NCBI GenBank assembly: GCA_900466875.1
Contig: UBNQ01000020.1
Span: 186,001 to 250,000, forward strand
Source: Hyphomicrobiales bacterium
GTDB lineage: Bacteria > Pseudomonadota > Alphaproteobacteria > Rhizobiales > Rhizobiaceae
Direction of reading: 5' to 3'
Length of the DNA: 64,000 bases
The position numbers were made by a program, and so were the translations under genes. Under the pieces are notes generated by a model. It made no database searches, was not told the origin of the DNA, and worked only from the letters and a program-made list of their open reading frames with translations. Shown in pieces: positions 55,889 through 63,438 of this stretch. Each line of letters begins with the position of its first letter. Position 1 is the first letter of the stretch.

Positions 55889-56869
55889 TCACTGCAGCGG
55901 CACGTTGGCGGCCTTGATGACCTCGGCCCACTTTACCGTTTCCTTGTCGATAAAGGCCTGGAACTCGGCGGATGTATTGCCCACCGGTGTCACCCCCATT
56001 GCCTTGAGCTTTTCCTGCATTGCCGGCTCGGCGATGATCGCCTGCACTTCCTTGCTGAGTTTTTCGACGATTTCTGGCGGCGTGCCGGGAGGAGCGAACA
56101 GGCCGTGCCACGAAGTCGCCTCGAAGCCGGGAATGACGCTTGCCATGGTCGGCACGTCGGGCAGAAGAGCGGCTGTTTCTAGGCTGGTCACGGCAAGTGC
56201 CTTGACCTTACCTGCCTTCACTTGCTGGGCGGCAGTCGGGATGTTGTCGAACATCATATCCACATGGCCGGCCACGACATCGAGGATCGCCTGACTGCTG
56301 CCCTTGTACGGCACGTGGGTGATCTTGATCCCGGATTTGGTCGCCAGAAGCTCACCCGCGAGATGGATCGAGGTGCCGACGCCCGAGGATGCATAGGTAT
56401 GTTTGCCCGGCTCGGCCTTGAGGAAGGCGATCAGTTCCTCGACATTGTTCGCCTTGATCTTGTCCGGGTTGACGACAAGAACATTCGGCAGGCTAGCGAT
56501 CAGCGAGATCGGCGCAAAGCCCTTTTCCTTGTCGTAAGGCAGGGTCTTGTAGAGGGTCTGGTTGATCGCATTGGAGCTGACCGTGCCCATGCCGATCGTA
56601 TAACCGTCCGGATTCGAGCGGGCGAGATCGCCAAGACCGATATTGCCACCGGCACCCGGCTTGTTCTCGACGATGAAACGCTGGCCGAGCCGCTTGTCGA
56701 GTTCCTCCGCCACAAGACGGCCGAACGTATCGGTATTGCCGCCGGCGGCGAACGGCACGACGACCGTGACGGTCTTGGTCGGATAATCCTGCGCATAACT
56801 TGCCTGAAGGCTGGTTGCACAGATCGCGGCCGCAACGGCCGCAAACGTCATGAAACGCCTGAGCTTCAT
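55889..56869 (-). CDS. tctC: Tripartite tricarboxylate transporter binding protein TctC
   Basis: The 326-residue protein has a Sec signal (MKLRRFMTFAAVAAAICATS, cleavage near SYA) and the TctC/Bug fold: KTVTVVVPFAAGGNTDTFGR, NKPGAGGNIG and VPYKGSSQAILDVVAG. It captures a carboxylate in the periplasm. ATG at 56869 has GGAGGAAG upstream. It is first in the operon and faces a LacI gene across a region with an operator-like site. Confidence 0.9.
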   Translation of the reverse strand: MKLRRFMTFAAVAAAICATSLQASYAQDYPTKTVTVVVPFAAGGNTDTFGRLVAEELDKRLGQRFIVENKPGAGGNIGLGDLARSNPDGYTIGMGTVSSNAINQTLYKTLPYDKEKGFAPISLIASLPNVLVVNPDKIKANNVEELIAFLKAEPGKHTYASSGVGTSIHLAGELLATKSGIKITHVPYKGSSQAILDVVAGHVDMMFDNIPTAAQQVKAGKVKALAVTSLETAALLPDVPTMASVIPGFEATSWHGLFAPPGTPPEIVEKLSKEVQAIIAEPAMQEKLKAMGVTPVGNTSAEFQAFIDKETVKWAEVIKAANVPLQ

Positions 56870-56942
56870 ATTACTTCCTCCACTTGCCCGGCCTCCCGCC
56901 GGTCCCACTCACCCATCCTTCGAAACCCTCCTAACGAAGGAA

Positions 56943-56956
56943 TGGAAGCGCTTTCA
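56943..56956. promoter_or_regulatory. LacI-type operator candidate
   Basis: TGGAAGCGCTTTCA is a 14-bp palindrome with one mismatch and a central CG, the usual LacI/GalR form. It lies 74 bases upstream of tctC and 148 before the LacI gene. A half site (TGAAAGCG) recurs at 57075-57082. Confidence 0.55.
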
Positions 56957-57103
56957 TTGTATCTTCAAAATTTCATCTCGCAACCACTGGGGGAAAATTT
57001 TAAATTGAACAATATCATGGTATTAATACGTTAATTACGAAAATTTGCATATCGGCACTTGATTGGAGACAAAATGAAAGCGTAACTCATTTGAGCAAGG
57101 AAC

Positions 57104-58135
57104 ATGACCATGGCTGACTATGAGAAAATCAAGCAAAACGTTACGAATGGCCCGGCCACAATCGCTGACATCGCAAAGCTGGCCGGAGTGTCGCCTGTTA
57201 CAGTCTCTCGTGCAATCAACACGCCCCATCTGGTCAAGCCACGCACGCTGGAAGCGATAGAACGCGTCATCGCGAAAACCGGCTATGTGCCTAATCTCCT
57301 TGCCGGTGGGCTCGCCTCCAGAAAGACACGGCTGATTGCGGCTATCGTCCCATCGGTCGCCAGCACGATCTTTGCCGAGACCATAGAAGGGCTTAATGCC
57401 GAACTGGTCTCCGCCGGCTATCAACTCCTGCTCGGCCTCTCGGGTTATGATGCCAGCCGCGAACTTGAACTGACGCGCGCCATCCTGGCGCGCCGTCCGG
57501 ACGGGATCATTCTTACCGGCATCACACACCTTAAAGAGACCCGTGCGATGCTGACCGGTGCAGGATTGCCGATTGTCGAGATCTGGGACTCCACACCCTC
57601 CCCGCTGGATACCGCAGTCGGGTTTTCCCATGCTGCAGTCGGTTCGCTGGTAGCAGGGCATCTGCTGATCAGGGGGTATGACCGCTATGCGCAAATCGGC
57701 GCCAACGACCCTCGCGCTGTCCAACGCCGCGATGGTTTCGTCGACCGCCTGAAAGGGATAGCCGAGGTCGAGCTGCCGGAACTGGAAATGAACTCGCCCT
57801 CCACTTTCCGCGACGGCCGGGTGGCGATGGCGCAGCTTCTCGATAAGGGTGAAGGCTCGCTCGGCGTATTCTGCTCGTCGGACGTCGTGGCCCACGGCGC
57901 ACTGGCAGAAGCCCATGCACGCGGCTGCAAAATGCCGGACGATCTTGCCATCATCGGCTTTGGCGATTTCGATTTTGCTCCGCACACCCACCCGCCGCTG
58001 ACAACGGTGCGGATAGACCGGCGCGATATCGGAACCAAGGCCGCCCGGTCGATCCTCAGGAAGATCGATGGCGACGAGAATGTGGAAGCGATGATCAATA
58101 TCGACTTCCACATCGTTGCTCGCGGTACCGCCTAA
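57104..58135 (+). CDS. LacI-family transcriptional regulator of the sugar-acid locus
   Basis: The 343-residue protein has the LacI helix-turn-helix (TIADIAKLAGVSPVTVSRA, about residues 18-36), hinge region and a sugar-binding-type effector domain. AAGGA precedes the ATG. It is divergent from tctCBA and the dehydratase genes, with a palindromic site between them. It probably represses the operon until a sugar acid or an intermediate binds. It converges on the talarate/galactarate dehydratase gene, 11 bp apart. Confidence 0.9.
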   Translation: MTMADYEKIKQNVTNGPATIADIAKLAGVSPVTVSRAINTPHLVKPRTLEAIERVIAKTGYVPNLLAGGLASRKTRLIAAIVPSVASTIFAETIEGLNAELVSAGYQLLLGLSGYDASRELELTRAILARRPDGIILTGITHLKETRAMLTGAGLPIVEIWDSTPSPLDTAVGFSHAAVGSLVAGHLLIRGYDRYAQIGANDPRAVQRRDGFVDRLKGIAEVELPELEMNSPSTFRDGRVAMAQLLDKGEGSLGVFCSSDVVAHGALAEAHARGCKMPDDLAIIGFGDFDFAPHTHPPLTTVRIDRRDIGTKAARSILRKIDGDENVEAMINIDFHIVARGTA

Positions 58136-58146
58136 TTTCGAATCAC

Positions 58147-59319
58147 TCACGGGCGCTTGCCGAATTCCGCCGTGCCGCGAGTCCAGTGACCAGCCTGTTC
58201 CGACAACGTGATCCCAAGTCCCAGCCGGTTCGGCACCAGCATTCTTCCGTCCTTGATCGCCAACCGCTCGTTGAACAGCGGGTCGAGCCAGTCGAAATGC
58301 TCCACCCATGGCTCAAGTTCGTACGCTGCCGCCAGATGAAGGTGGATTTCCATGGCGAAATGCGGCGCAAGCTGCAGCTTCTTCGCCTCCGCCAGTGCAC
58401 AGATTTTGAGGAACTGCGTGATGCCGCCGACGCGCGGAGCATCCGGCTGGATAAAATCGACGGAATTGTTCTGAATTAGCGAAACATGCTCCAGCACGCT
58501 CGCCAGCATTTCGCCGGTCGCGATCGGCGTGTCGAGCTGGGCTGCCAGTGCCGCATGTCCCTCGACGTCATAGGCATCGAGGGGTTCTTCGATCCAGGTC
58601 AGGTGATAGGGCTCCATCAGCCGGCCGAAGCGCATAGCGCTCGGACGATCCCATTGCTGGTTGGCATCGACCATCATTGCTGCCCGTCCGCCGATCCTGT
58701 CATGCACGGCTGCGACACGCTTGAGATCGACCGCCATGTCGGGCTGCCCGACCTTGATCTTGATACCGCCGATACCGGCTGCGATCGACGTCTCGACGTT
58801 GTCGAGAACTTCTTCGATCGGCGAGGAAAGGAAGCCACCGGATGTGTTGTAGCAGCGCACGCTATCACGATGTGCGCCAAGCAGTTTCGCCAAAGGCAGG
58901 CCGGCGCGTTTGGCCTTCAAATCCCACAGCGCCACGTCGAATGCGGCGATTGCCTGCACAGCGAGCCCGCTGCGTCCGACCGAAGCACCGGCCCAGCAGA
59001 GCTTGTTCCACAGCTTGCCGATATCGTTCGGATCCTCGCCTATCAGCACATTGGCGATTTCCTTGGCATGCTCGTATTGCCCTGGCCCACCCGCGCGCTT
59101 GGAATAGCTGAAGCCGATGCCGCTATGGCCGTGTTTCGTCTCGATTTCGGCAAACAGGAACACCACTTCAGTCAGCGGCTTCTGCCGGCCGGTGAGTACC
59201 TTGGCGTCGCTGATCGGCGTCTTCAGCGGCAGGAAAATCGAGGAAAGCTTGATCCAGGCGATGCTGTCTGCCTCGACCATATTCTGTGCTGGGTTTGCCT
59301 TCCCCGACTGCGTGTCCAT
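58147..59319 (-). CDS. Mandelate-racemase family dehydratase, talarate/galactarate type
   Basis: The 390-residue enolase-superfamily enzyme has the KxK base motif (GGIKIKVG), metal ligands in MMVDANQQWD, WIEEPLDA and ATGEM, and the late HFAMEIHLHL with the His. The layout matches L-talarate/galactarate dehydratase, which converts these aldaric acids to 5-keto-4-deoxyglucarate. ATG at 59319 follows GGTGGAG; the frame runs further upstream only across the promoter and the LysR gene. It lies divergent to a LysR gene that may control it. Confidence 0.85.
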   Translation of the reverse strand: MDTQSGKANPAQNMVEADSIAWIKLSSIFLPLKTPISDAKVLTGRQKPLTEVVFLFAEIETKHGHSGIGFSYSKRAGGPGQYEHAKEIANVLIGEDPNDIGKLWNKLCWAGASVGRSGLAVQAIAAFDVALWDLKAKRAGLPLAKLLGAHRDSVRCYNTSGGFLSSPIEEVLDNVETSIAAGIGGIKIKVGQPDMAVDLKRVAAVHDRIGGRAAMMVDANQQWDRPSAMRFGRLMEPYHLTWIEEPLDAYDVEGHAALAAQLDTPIATGEMLASVLEHVSLIQNNSVDFIQPDAPRVGGITQFLKICALAEAKKLQLAPHFAMEIHLHLAAAYELEPWVEHFDWLDPLFNERLAIKDGRMLVPNRLGLGITLSEQAGHWTRGTAEFGKRP

Positions 59320-59396
59320 GTCTCCACCCTTCGGTTTTCGCCCAATAAGGCTGCCTCTTGACTTGACCAATACCGTTCCGATCAAGTTAAGTCCAA

Positions 59397-59420
59397 ATCG
59401 ATTATTGATGTTCATCGATA
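59397..59420. promoter_or_regulatory. LysR binding-site candidate
   Basis: ATCGAT recurs at 59397-59402 and 59414-59419 with 11 bases between. The inner TATTGATG and CATCGATA (59403-59420) form an inverted repeat with one mismatch. The place, between divergent lysR and dehydratase genes, fits a LysR T-N11-A site. Confidence 0.45.
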
Positions 59421-59434
59421 CCGGATTTGAATAG

Positions 59435-60325
59435 ATGTTGGACATGGGACAGGTCAGGTCGTTCGTGGCCGTTGCCTCCGAACTGAATTTCAGCCGCGCG
59501 GCCAGGCGGCTGAACATGACCCAGCCTCCCCTCAGCCGGCAGATCAGGCTACTGGAACAAAATCTTAATGTGACTTTGCTTGAGAGGAGCAGCCGAAGGG
59601 TGGCATTGACACCCGCAGGACACACGTTTTTGTCGGAGGCGAAGAAATTGCTTGCCCAAAGCGATGCGGCCATCCTGGCTACGCGACGGGCAGCGCGCGG
59701 CAGCGTGGGCAAGATACGCATCGCCTTTGTGGGCGCCGCGACTTACAAATTTCTGCCGCGCTTCATCGTTGCGGCTCGAGCATCTGCGCCGCACATTGAA
59801 CTGGAGCTGATTCAAATGGAGACAGCCGAGCAGTTGGAGGCAATCAACAGCGGAAATATAGACTTAGGGCTTTCGCGACCCCTCAATAACGCCCACCACC
59901 TGCAAAACCTGCGCGTAGACTACGAGCCGATGCTGCTAGCCATTCCCCAGTCCCATTCTCTCGCATCAACCCGCAGACTGAGTCTCGGCATGTTGAAGGG
60001 TGAGCCCTTCGTAGCGTTTTCGCCACAAGCGCGATATCTACATGAGAAGGTGACCGCGTTAATGGCTGATCACGATGTCCAACCTCGCATCGTCCAGAGC
60101 ATGACCCATTCTCAAGCTATACTGTCCCTGGTCAGTGCCGGTATAGGTCTTGCGATCGTCCCGGCAGAAACGCAACGCGCTTGCTTCGATAACATCGTCT
60201 TCCGTCCGCTCGACCTTTATGAGGAATGCGCTGCCGAGCTCCACCTCATATGGAGCGATGACAATCGCAACCCGCTGCTTGTGGAAACACGCTACATCGC
60301 GAGTACCGCCGTTGAGACACGGTAA
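59435..60325 (+). CDS. LysR-family transcriptional regulator
   Basis: The 296-residue protein has the LysR helix-turn-helix (NFSRAARRLNMTQPPLSRQI, about residues 18-37) and a CatM/BenM-like effector domain. It is divergent from the talarate/galactarate dehydratase gene and is probably its regulator. The ATG at 59435 is used; ATG three codons later is also possible. The gene ends before a toxin-antitoxin pair on the other strand. Confidence 0.9.
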   Translation: MLDMGQVRSFVAVASELNFSRAARRLNMTQPPLSRQIRLLEQNLNVTLLERSSRRVALTPAGHTFLSEAKKLLAQSDAAILATRRAARGSVGKIRIAFVGAATYKFLPRFIVAARASAPHIELELIQMETAEQLEAINSGNIDLGLSRPLNNAHHLQNLRVDYEPMLLAIPQSHSLASTRRLSLGMLKGEPFVAFSPQARYLHEKVTALMADHDVQPRIVQSMTHSQAILSLVSAGIGLAIVPAETQRACFDNIVFRPLDLYEECAAELHLIWSDDNRNPLLVETRYIASTAVETR

Positions 60326-60529
60326 AGATTGAATTCGTTGTAACGTATGCTGCGCAAAATGATCGACCTCGGCTCCATCATTTGCTCATCGCAATTGGTC
60401 GTATCATCGTTTGCGCCTGCTGGTTTAAATTGTATCGACCCATGTAATCCAGCCGCTACCAGCCATTTCAAACAACTGGTTTAGCTTCTTGAGCGGAATC
60501 GAACCATCGGCCCACTTGATTGTAGTCAC

Positions 60530-60823
60530 TCAGCTCTGCGGCAGATATTCTGGCCATTCCTGCGCGCCATGGAGTACGCGAAGAATTCGAACTGTCGTCT
60601 CGGTTATGACGTAGGCGGCGACATAAGGCGTACCATTGATGACGAGTTCGCGTGTGCCGGCAACTCTCCCAATGCGCCCACTGGCGGGAAAATCGAGTAG
60701 GCGACGGGCGGCAGCTACTATCCGTTCATCGATGAGAACAGCAGCTAAAGGACTATCTGCCTCAATGCATGTGAAGATGGCGTCGCGATCCGACAATGCA
60801 AACGCAGACCAGGTAAGCTTCAC
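60530..60823 (-). CDS. RelE/ParE-superfamily toxin
   Basis: The 97-residue protein has the RelE/ParE fold: KLTWSAFALSDRDAIFTCIE at the start, FPASGRIGRVAGTRELVING in the middle and VRILRVLHGAQEWP at the end, with the typical basic residues. Members either cut mRNA at the ribosome or poison gyrase; which applies cannot be told. GTG start overlaps the antitoxin stop by four bases. Confidence 0.85.
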   Translation of the reverse strand: MKLTWSAFALSDRDAIFTCIEADSPLAAVLIDERIVAAARRLLDFPASGRIGRVAGTRELVINGTPYVAAYVITETTVRILRVLHGAQEWPEYLPQS

Positions 60824-61128
60824 GATTCTGGCGCACCAGTTTTAAGGCGAGCCGCCGCTCGACGTTTGACAAAGTGCGCCTCGACATCGTCATCCGATAA
60901 ATCAGGTCTAGTGTCGTTCAACGCTTCGAGCACTTTACTTCGAAACCAGGCGTCATGCGCTTCACTGCCAGAAAGAAGCTCAAGAGGCAGCGCGCCCTCG
61001 TTAGCAGTCCGGGTGAGCATAATACGAACCGCATCAGATACGGTTAGGCCCATGCTCTCAAGCACAGCAGAAGCGCGATCCCGAACTTCGGCATCGATGC
61101 GAGTTTGGACAAGAGCGTTTGCAGCCAC
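60820..61128 (-). CDS. RelB/DinJ-type antitoxin
   Basis: The 102-residue protein has a RelB/DinJ ribbon-helix-helix domain (LVQTRIDAEVRDRASAVLES, GLTVSDAVRIML) and a C-terminal toxin-binding tail. GTG start at 61128 follows GGGAGA. It precedes and overlaps the toxin gene, the usual order. With the toxin it should bind the promoter region. Confidence 0.9.
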   Translation of the reverse strand: MAANALVQTRIDAEVRDRASAVLESMGLTVSDAVRIMLTRTANEGALPLELLSGSEAHDAWFRSKVLEALNDTRPDLSDDDVEAHFVKRRAAARLKTGAPES

Positions 61129-61144
61129 GGCTATCTCCCACGTT

Positions 61145-61163
61145 TTGCAAGATGGTAATGCAA
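61145..61163. promoter_or_regulatory. Inverted repeat upstream of the toxin-antitoxin operon
   Basis: TTGCA (61145-61149) and TGCAA (61159-61163) with nine bases between, 17 bases before the antitoxin start. It may be the autoregulatory site. The short arms keep confidence low. Confidence 0.35.
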
Positions 61164-61220
61164 TTGAATGACGATTTCCAGAAGGTTATCTGCCGGCACT
61201 ATCGGCTCGACGCGTTTTAA

Positions 61221-61250
61221 AGCTCTTGATAGGACTGGGACTTTCGACCC
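61221..61250 (-). repeat. tRNA T-arm-like motif, copy 4 of 4
   Basis: The plus strand reads AGCTCTTGATAGGACTGGGA and ends TTCGACCC. The reverse is a decayed T-arm-like sequence. It lies next to the toxin-antitoxin genes. Confidence 0.4.
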
Positions 61251-61494
61251 AGTCATTCGCTCTCCGTTTCAAAACGGGGATCTTAATCGCCATTTGGCGA
61301 GTCGCTGGCAGCCGCCTTCAGTGTTCCTGGCGTATATTAAACATTTACGCTAATGAGGCAGATGCGCGTATTGAGAACCGACGAAACAGTCCGAAAATTC
61401 GCCGTGGAAAGAACCCGCCCACTTTGTAGGTCGCTTGAATTTCGTCCCATTCGGCGATAGCGTGCCAGGGCGAGCTATCTCGCCCCGAATTAAA

Positions 61495-62406
61495 TCACTT
61501 TGCTTCTTGGATTGAATCTCGAAATTCTGAGAGATCTCTGTTGAAGCGACTTGCTTCCTCCAGAAAAGGCGCATGCCCAGAATCTGGATAGATCTTCGAC
61601 TGAACGCTCGGATTAAGCTCCTCTGCGCGAGCGATACTTGGGCCGGTCATGACCAGATCGTCTTTGCCGCCGTAAAGCAACAGAACAGGCACAGTGGCTT
61701 TCGGCAGGCCGTCGACTACGGCGTCCGTCATTGAGGGAACCGTTTTTGTCATGACCCACGACGCCATTGCGGCATTCGATAAAAGTCGCTCAAAGGTTGC
61801 CGCAGTGGGTTGCGTCTGGAAACACAGAGCAAGGAATGTTCGAAGCGCATCGAGGTGCGTCTTCAGATCATCGGAGGCAAGTCCGGCGTAGACCTCAGGA
61901 TGCGGTGTGATGAGAGCGGAGTTGAGCTCGATAACGCCATCCACATAGACGACACCCCCCAGCTTGTCGTCGCCATATGCAGCTAGGTAGTTCGAAATGA
62001 CGACACCACCTAGCGACCATCCTACAACCACCGGGCTGTCAACATTGCTCGCCTCCAGGACGGCGGCAAGATCATTGGCCCAGTGACGTCCATCTCGATA
62101 GGCTTCCGTGGCGTCCGGTTTGTCCGATTGCCCATGGCCGCGCAAGTCGTAGGTGATCATCCGGTACTTTCGCAATTCTGGACTGCCGGTCTGGCCCTCC
62201 CAGTTGAGACGGCTGCCAAGGAGACCATGGATGAACACGATCGGCCTGCCGTCAGGATCTCCGCTTTCCTGAACCGCGATCTCCACCCCATCCGGCGACT
62301 GCACGGTATAGTTCTTACCCGCAGCACTTACCGCTGACGCCGAAAACACCATCAGGGCTGCAACGCTTAGCGCGCCCAACAGTGCGTTTAACTTAGTGAA
62401 GTTCAT
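61495..62406 (-). CDS. Secreted alpha/beta hydrolase
   Basis: The 303-residue protein has a Sec signal (about residues 1-28, ending ASAVSAAG), HG oxyanion motif (FIHGLLGSRLNWEG), nucleophile elbow VGWSLGGV, Asp in YGGKDDLVM and the His in PDSGHAPFLEE. It is a periplasmic or secreted esterase or lipase-like enzyme of unknown substrate. It is divergent from a TetR gene, whose product probably represses it. Confidence 0.85.
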   Translation of the reverse strand: MNFTKLNALLGALSVAALMVFSASAVSAAGKNYTVQSPDGVEIAVQESGDPDGRPIVFIHGLLGSRLNWEGQTGSPELRKYRMITYDLRGHGQSDKPDATEAYRDGRHWANDLAAVLEASNVDSPVVVGWSLGGVVISNYLAAYGDDKLGGVVYVDGVIELNSALITPHPEVYAGLASDDLKTHLDALRTFLALCFQTQPTAATFERLLSNAAMASWVMTKTVPSMTDAVVDGLPKATVPVLLLYGGKDDLVMTGPSIARAEELNPSVQSKIYPDSGHAPFLEEASRFNRDLSEFRDSIQEAK

Positions 62407-62508
62407 TCAGATCAATCCTTGCTTGTCTAGTGAGTTTTGGGCTCGAAGCTGGAACCGAGAGCCACGACTGACGTCGGTGAGTGCGACGGTCATCTCGTTA
62501 ATTGTATC

Positions 62509-62561
62509 GATCACTAAACACTAACGACTTGCTTTTTGATGTCAACCACTCTTTAGTGATC
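62509..62561. promoter_or_regulatory. TetR operator candidate
   Basis: GATCACTAAA (62509-62518) is inverted exactly as TTTAGTGATC (62552-62561), 33 bases apart. A further CACTAA half site lies at 62518-62524. The right arm ends three bases before the tetR ATG. This suits dual control of tetR and the divergent hydrolase. Confidence 0.55.
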
Positions 62562-62564
62562 ACT

Positions 62565-63173
62565 ATGGATAAGATCATTCGGAAGCGGCGCGGCGGGCCC
62601 CGCACCTTTGACAGACACGAGGCGGTCGATACCGCCATGCGCCTTTTCTGGCGCCACGGCTATGAGGGGGTGTCGCTGAGCGACCTGACCTCCACAATCG
62701 GCATTGCTCCGCCGAGCCTCTATGCTGCATTCGGCAACAAGGCAGGACTGTACCGGGAGACGCTGGACCACTATCTCGGGATGCAGGGCGCACTGACCGA
62801 TCTCGGCGTCGCGACCGATATGGCACAAGCTGTCGAAACCATGCTGCGCAACGCAGTCAAAGCGGTGACCTCAACTGAGGGGGAGAGAGGTTGTATGGTA
62901 TCGAGTGGCATGCTGCAAAGTGCGCCAGAACATTCCGAGCTAGCGAGGGAATTGACCTCTCGGCGAGACGACATGCGGCACGCAATCTCCCAAGCCCTAC
63001 TCCCCTACATGGATGCGGCTCGCGCTGAGACTCTCGCCCGTTATCTTGTGACCTTGCTGCAGGGGCTTTCCGTGCAGGCTAGAGACGGTGCGACGCGTGA
63101 CGAATTAGAGCAGGTTGTCGATCAAGTCATAGCAGGGATCCGTGCGACGTTGCCACTCAAACCAGCTGTGTAA
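62565..63173 (+). CDS. TetR/AcrR-family transcriptional regulator
   Basis: The 202-residue protein has the TetR helix-turn-helix (GYEGVSLSDLTSTIGIAPPS, LYAAFGNKAGLYRETL) and a helical ligand domain with a conserved Cys (GCMVSSGML). The ATG at 62565 is preferred; the frame runs upstream through the operator. It faces the alpha/beta hydrolase gene. Relatives of this AefR/YezE-like subgroup often sense electrophiles or aromatic compounds. Confidence 0.9.
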   Translation: MDKIIRKRRGGPRTFDRHEAVDTAMRLFWRHGYEGVSLSDLTSTIGIAPPSLYAAFGNKAGLYRETLDHYLGMQGALTDLGVATDMAQAVETMLRNAVKAVTSTEGERGCMVSSGMLQSAPEHSELARELTSRRDDMRHAISQALLPYMDAARAETLARYLVTLLQGLSVQARDGATRDELEQVVDQVIAGIRATLPLKPAV

Positions 63174-63315
63174 AACGCCGTCAGGTGTCAGTGATGCATA
63201 CCGCAAGCAAGGCCTGCTCCAGTCGCTCGTATCCACTCAGGATCTTAAACGCTTTAGCCGCCAATTCCTTGCGCTCGAGCAAGGGGCCACGCGCACGATG
63301 ATTCTACCGAACACA

Positions 63316-63349
63316 GAGTGCGGCCAGTCCAGATTGGCCGGCCGCACTC
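63316..63349. other. Long hairpin between tetR and the flavin oxidoreductase gene
   Basis: GAGTGCGGCC (63316-63325) pairs exactly with GGCCGCACTC (63340-63349), with further partial pairing inside. No T run is present. It sits between converging genes and could end both transcripts with Rho or by pausing. Confidence 0.45.
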
Positions 63350-63438
63350 AGCGAGGCTGCTAACTTTCGCAGCGGCGCTGGGGACATTTACGTGGACCAA
63401 ATCTGGTCAGTCCGCCACAGCAGAAAGACAACTGCAGC

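Larger units (their letters stand above)
61129..61494. other. Intergenic region after the secreted hydrolase
   Basis: The 366 bases hold the toxin-antitoxin promoter, the fourth tRNA T-arm-like motif (61221-61250) and no gene or clear terminator. Confidence 0.4.

Noticed and set aside
57035-58309. 424-codon minus-strand frame opposite the second LacI gene
   Set aside because: The plus strand encodes a standard LacI protein with a ribosome site.
61221-61250. Possible tRNA gene at the tRNA-like motifs
   Set aside because: No acceptor, D or anticodon arm can be folded around any of the four copies, and the T stems are broken.
62451-62475. GGAAC-N16-CGTC upstream of tetR
   Set aside because: One mismatch in the essential CGTT element and the gene has no stress context; left out as a promoter.
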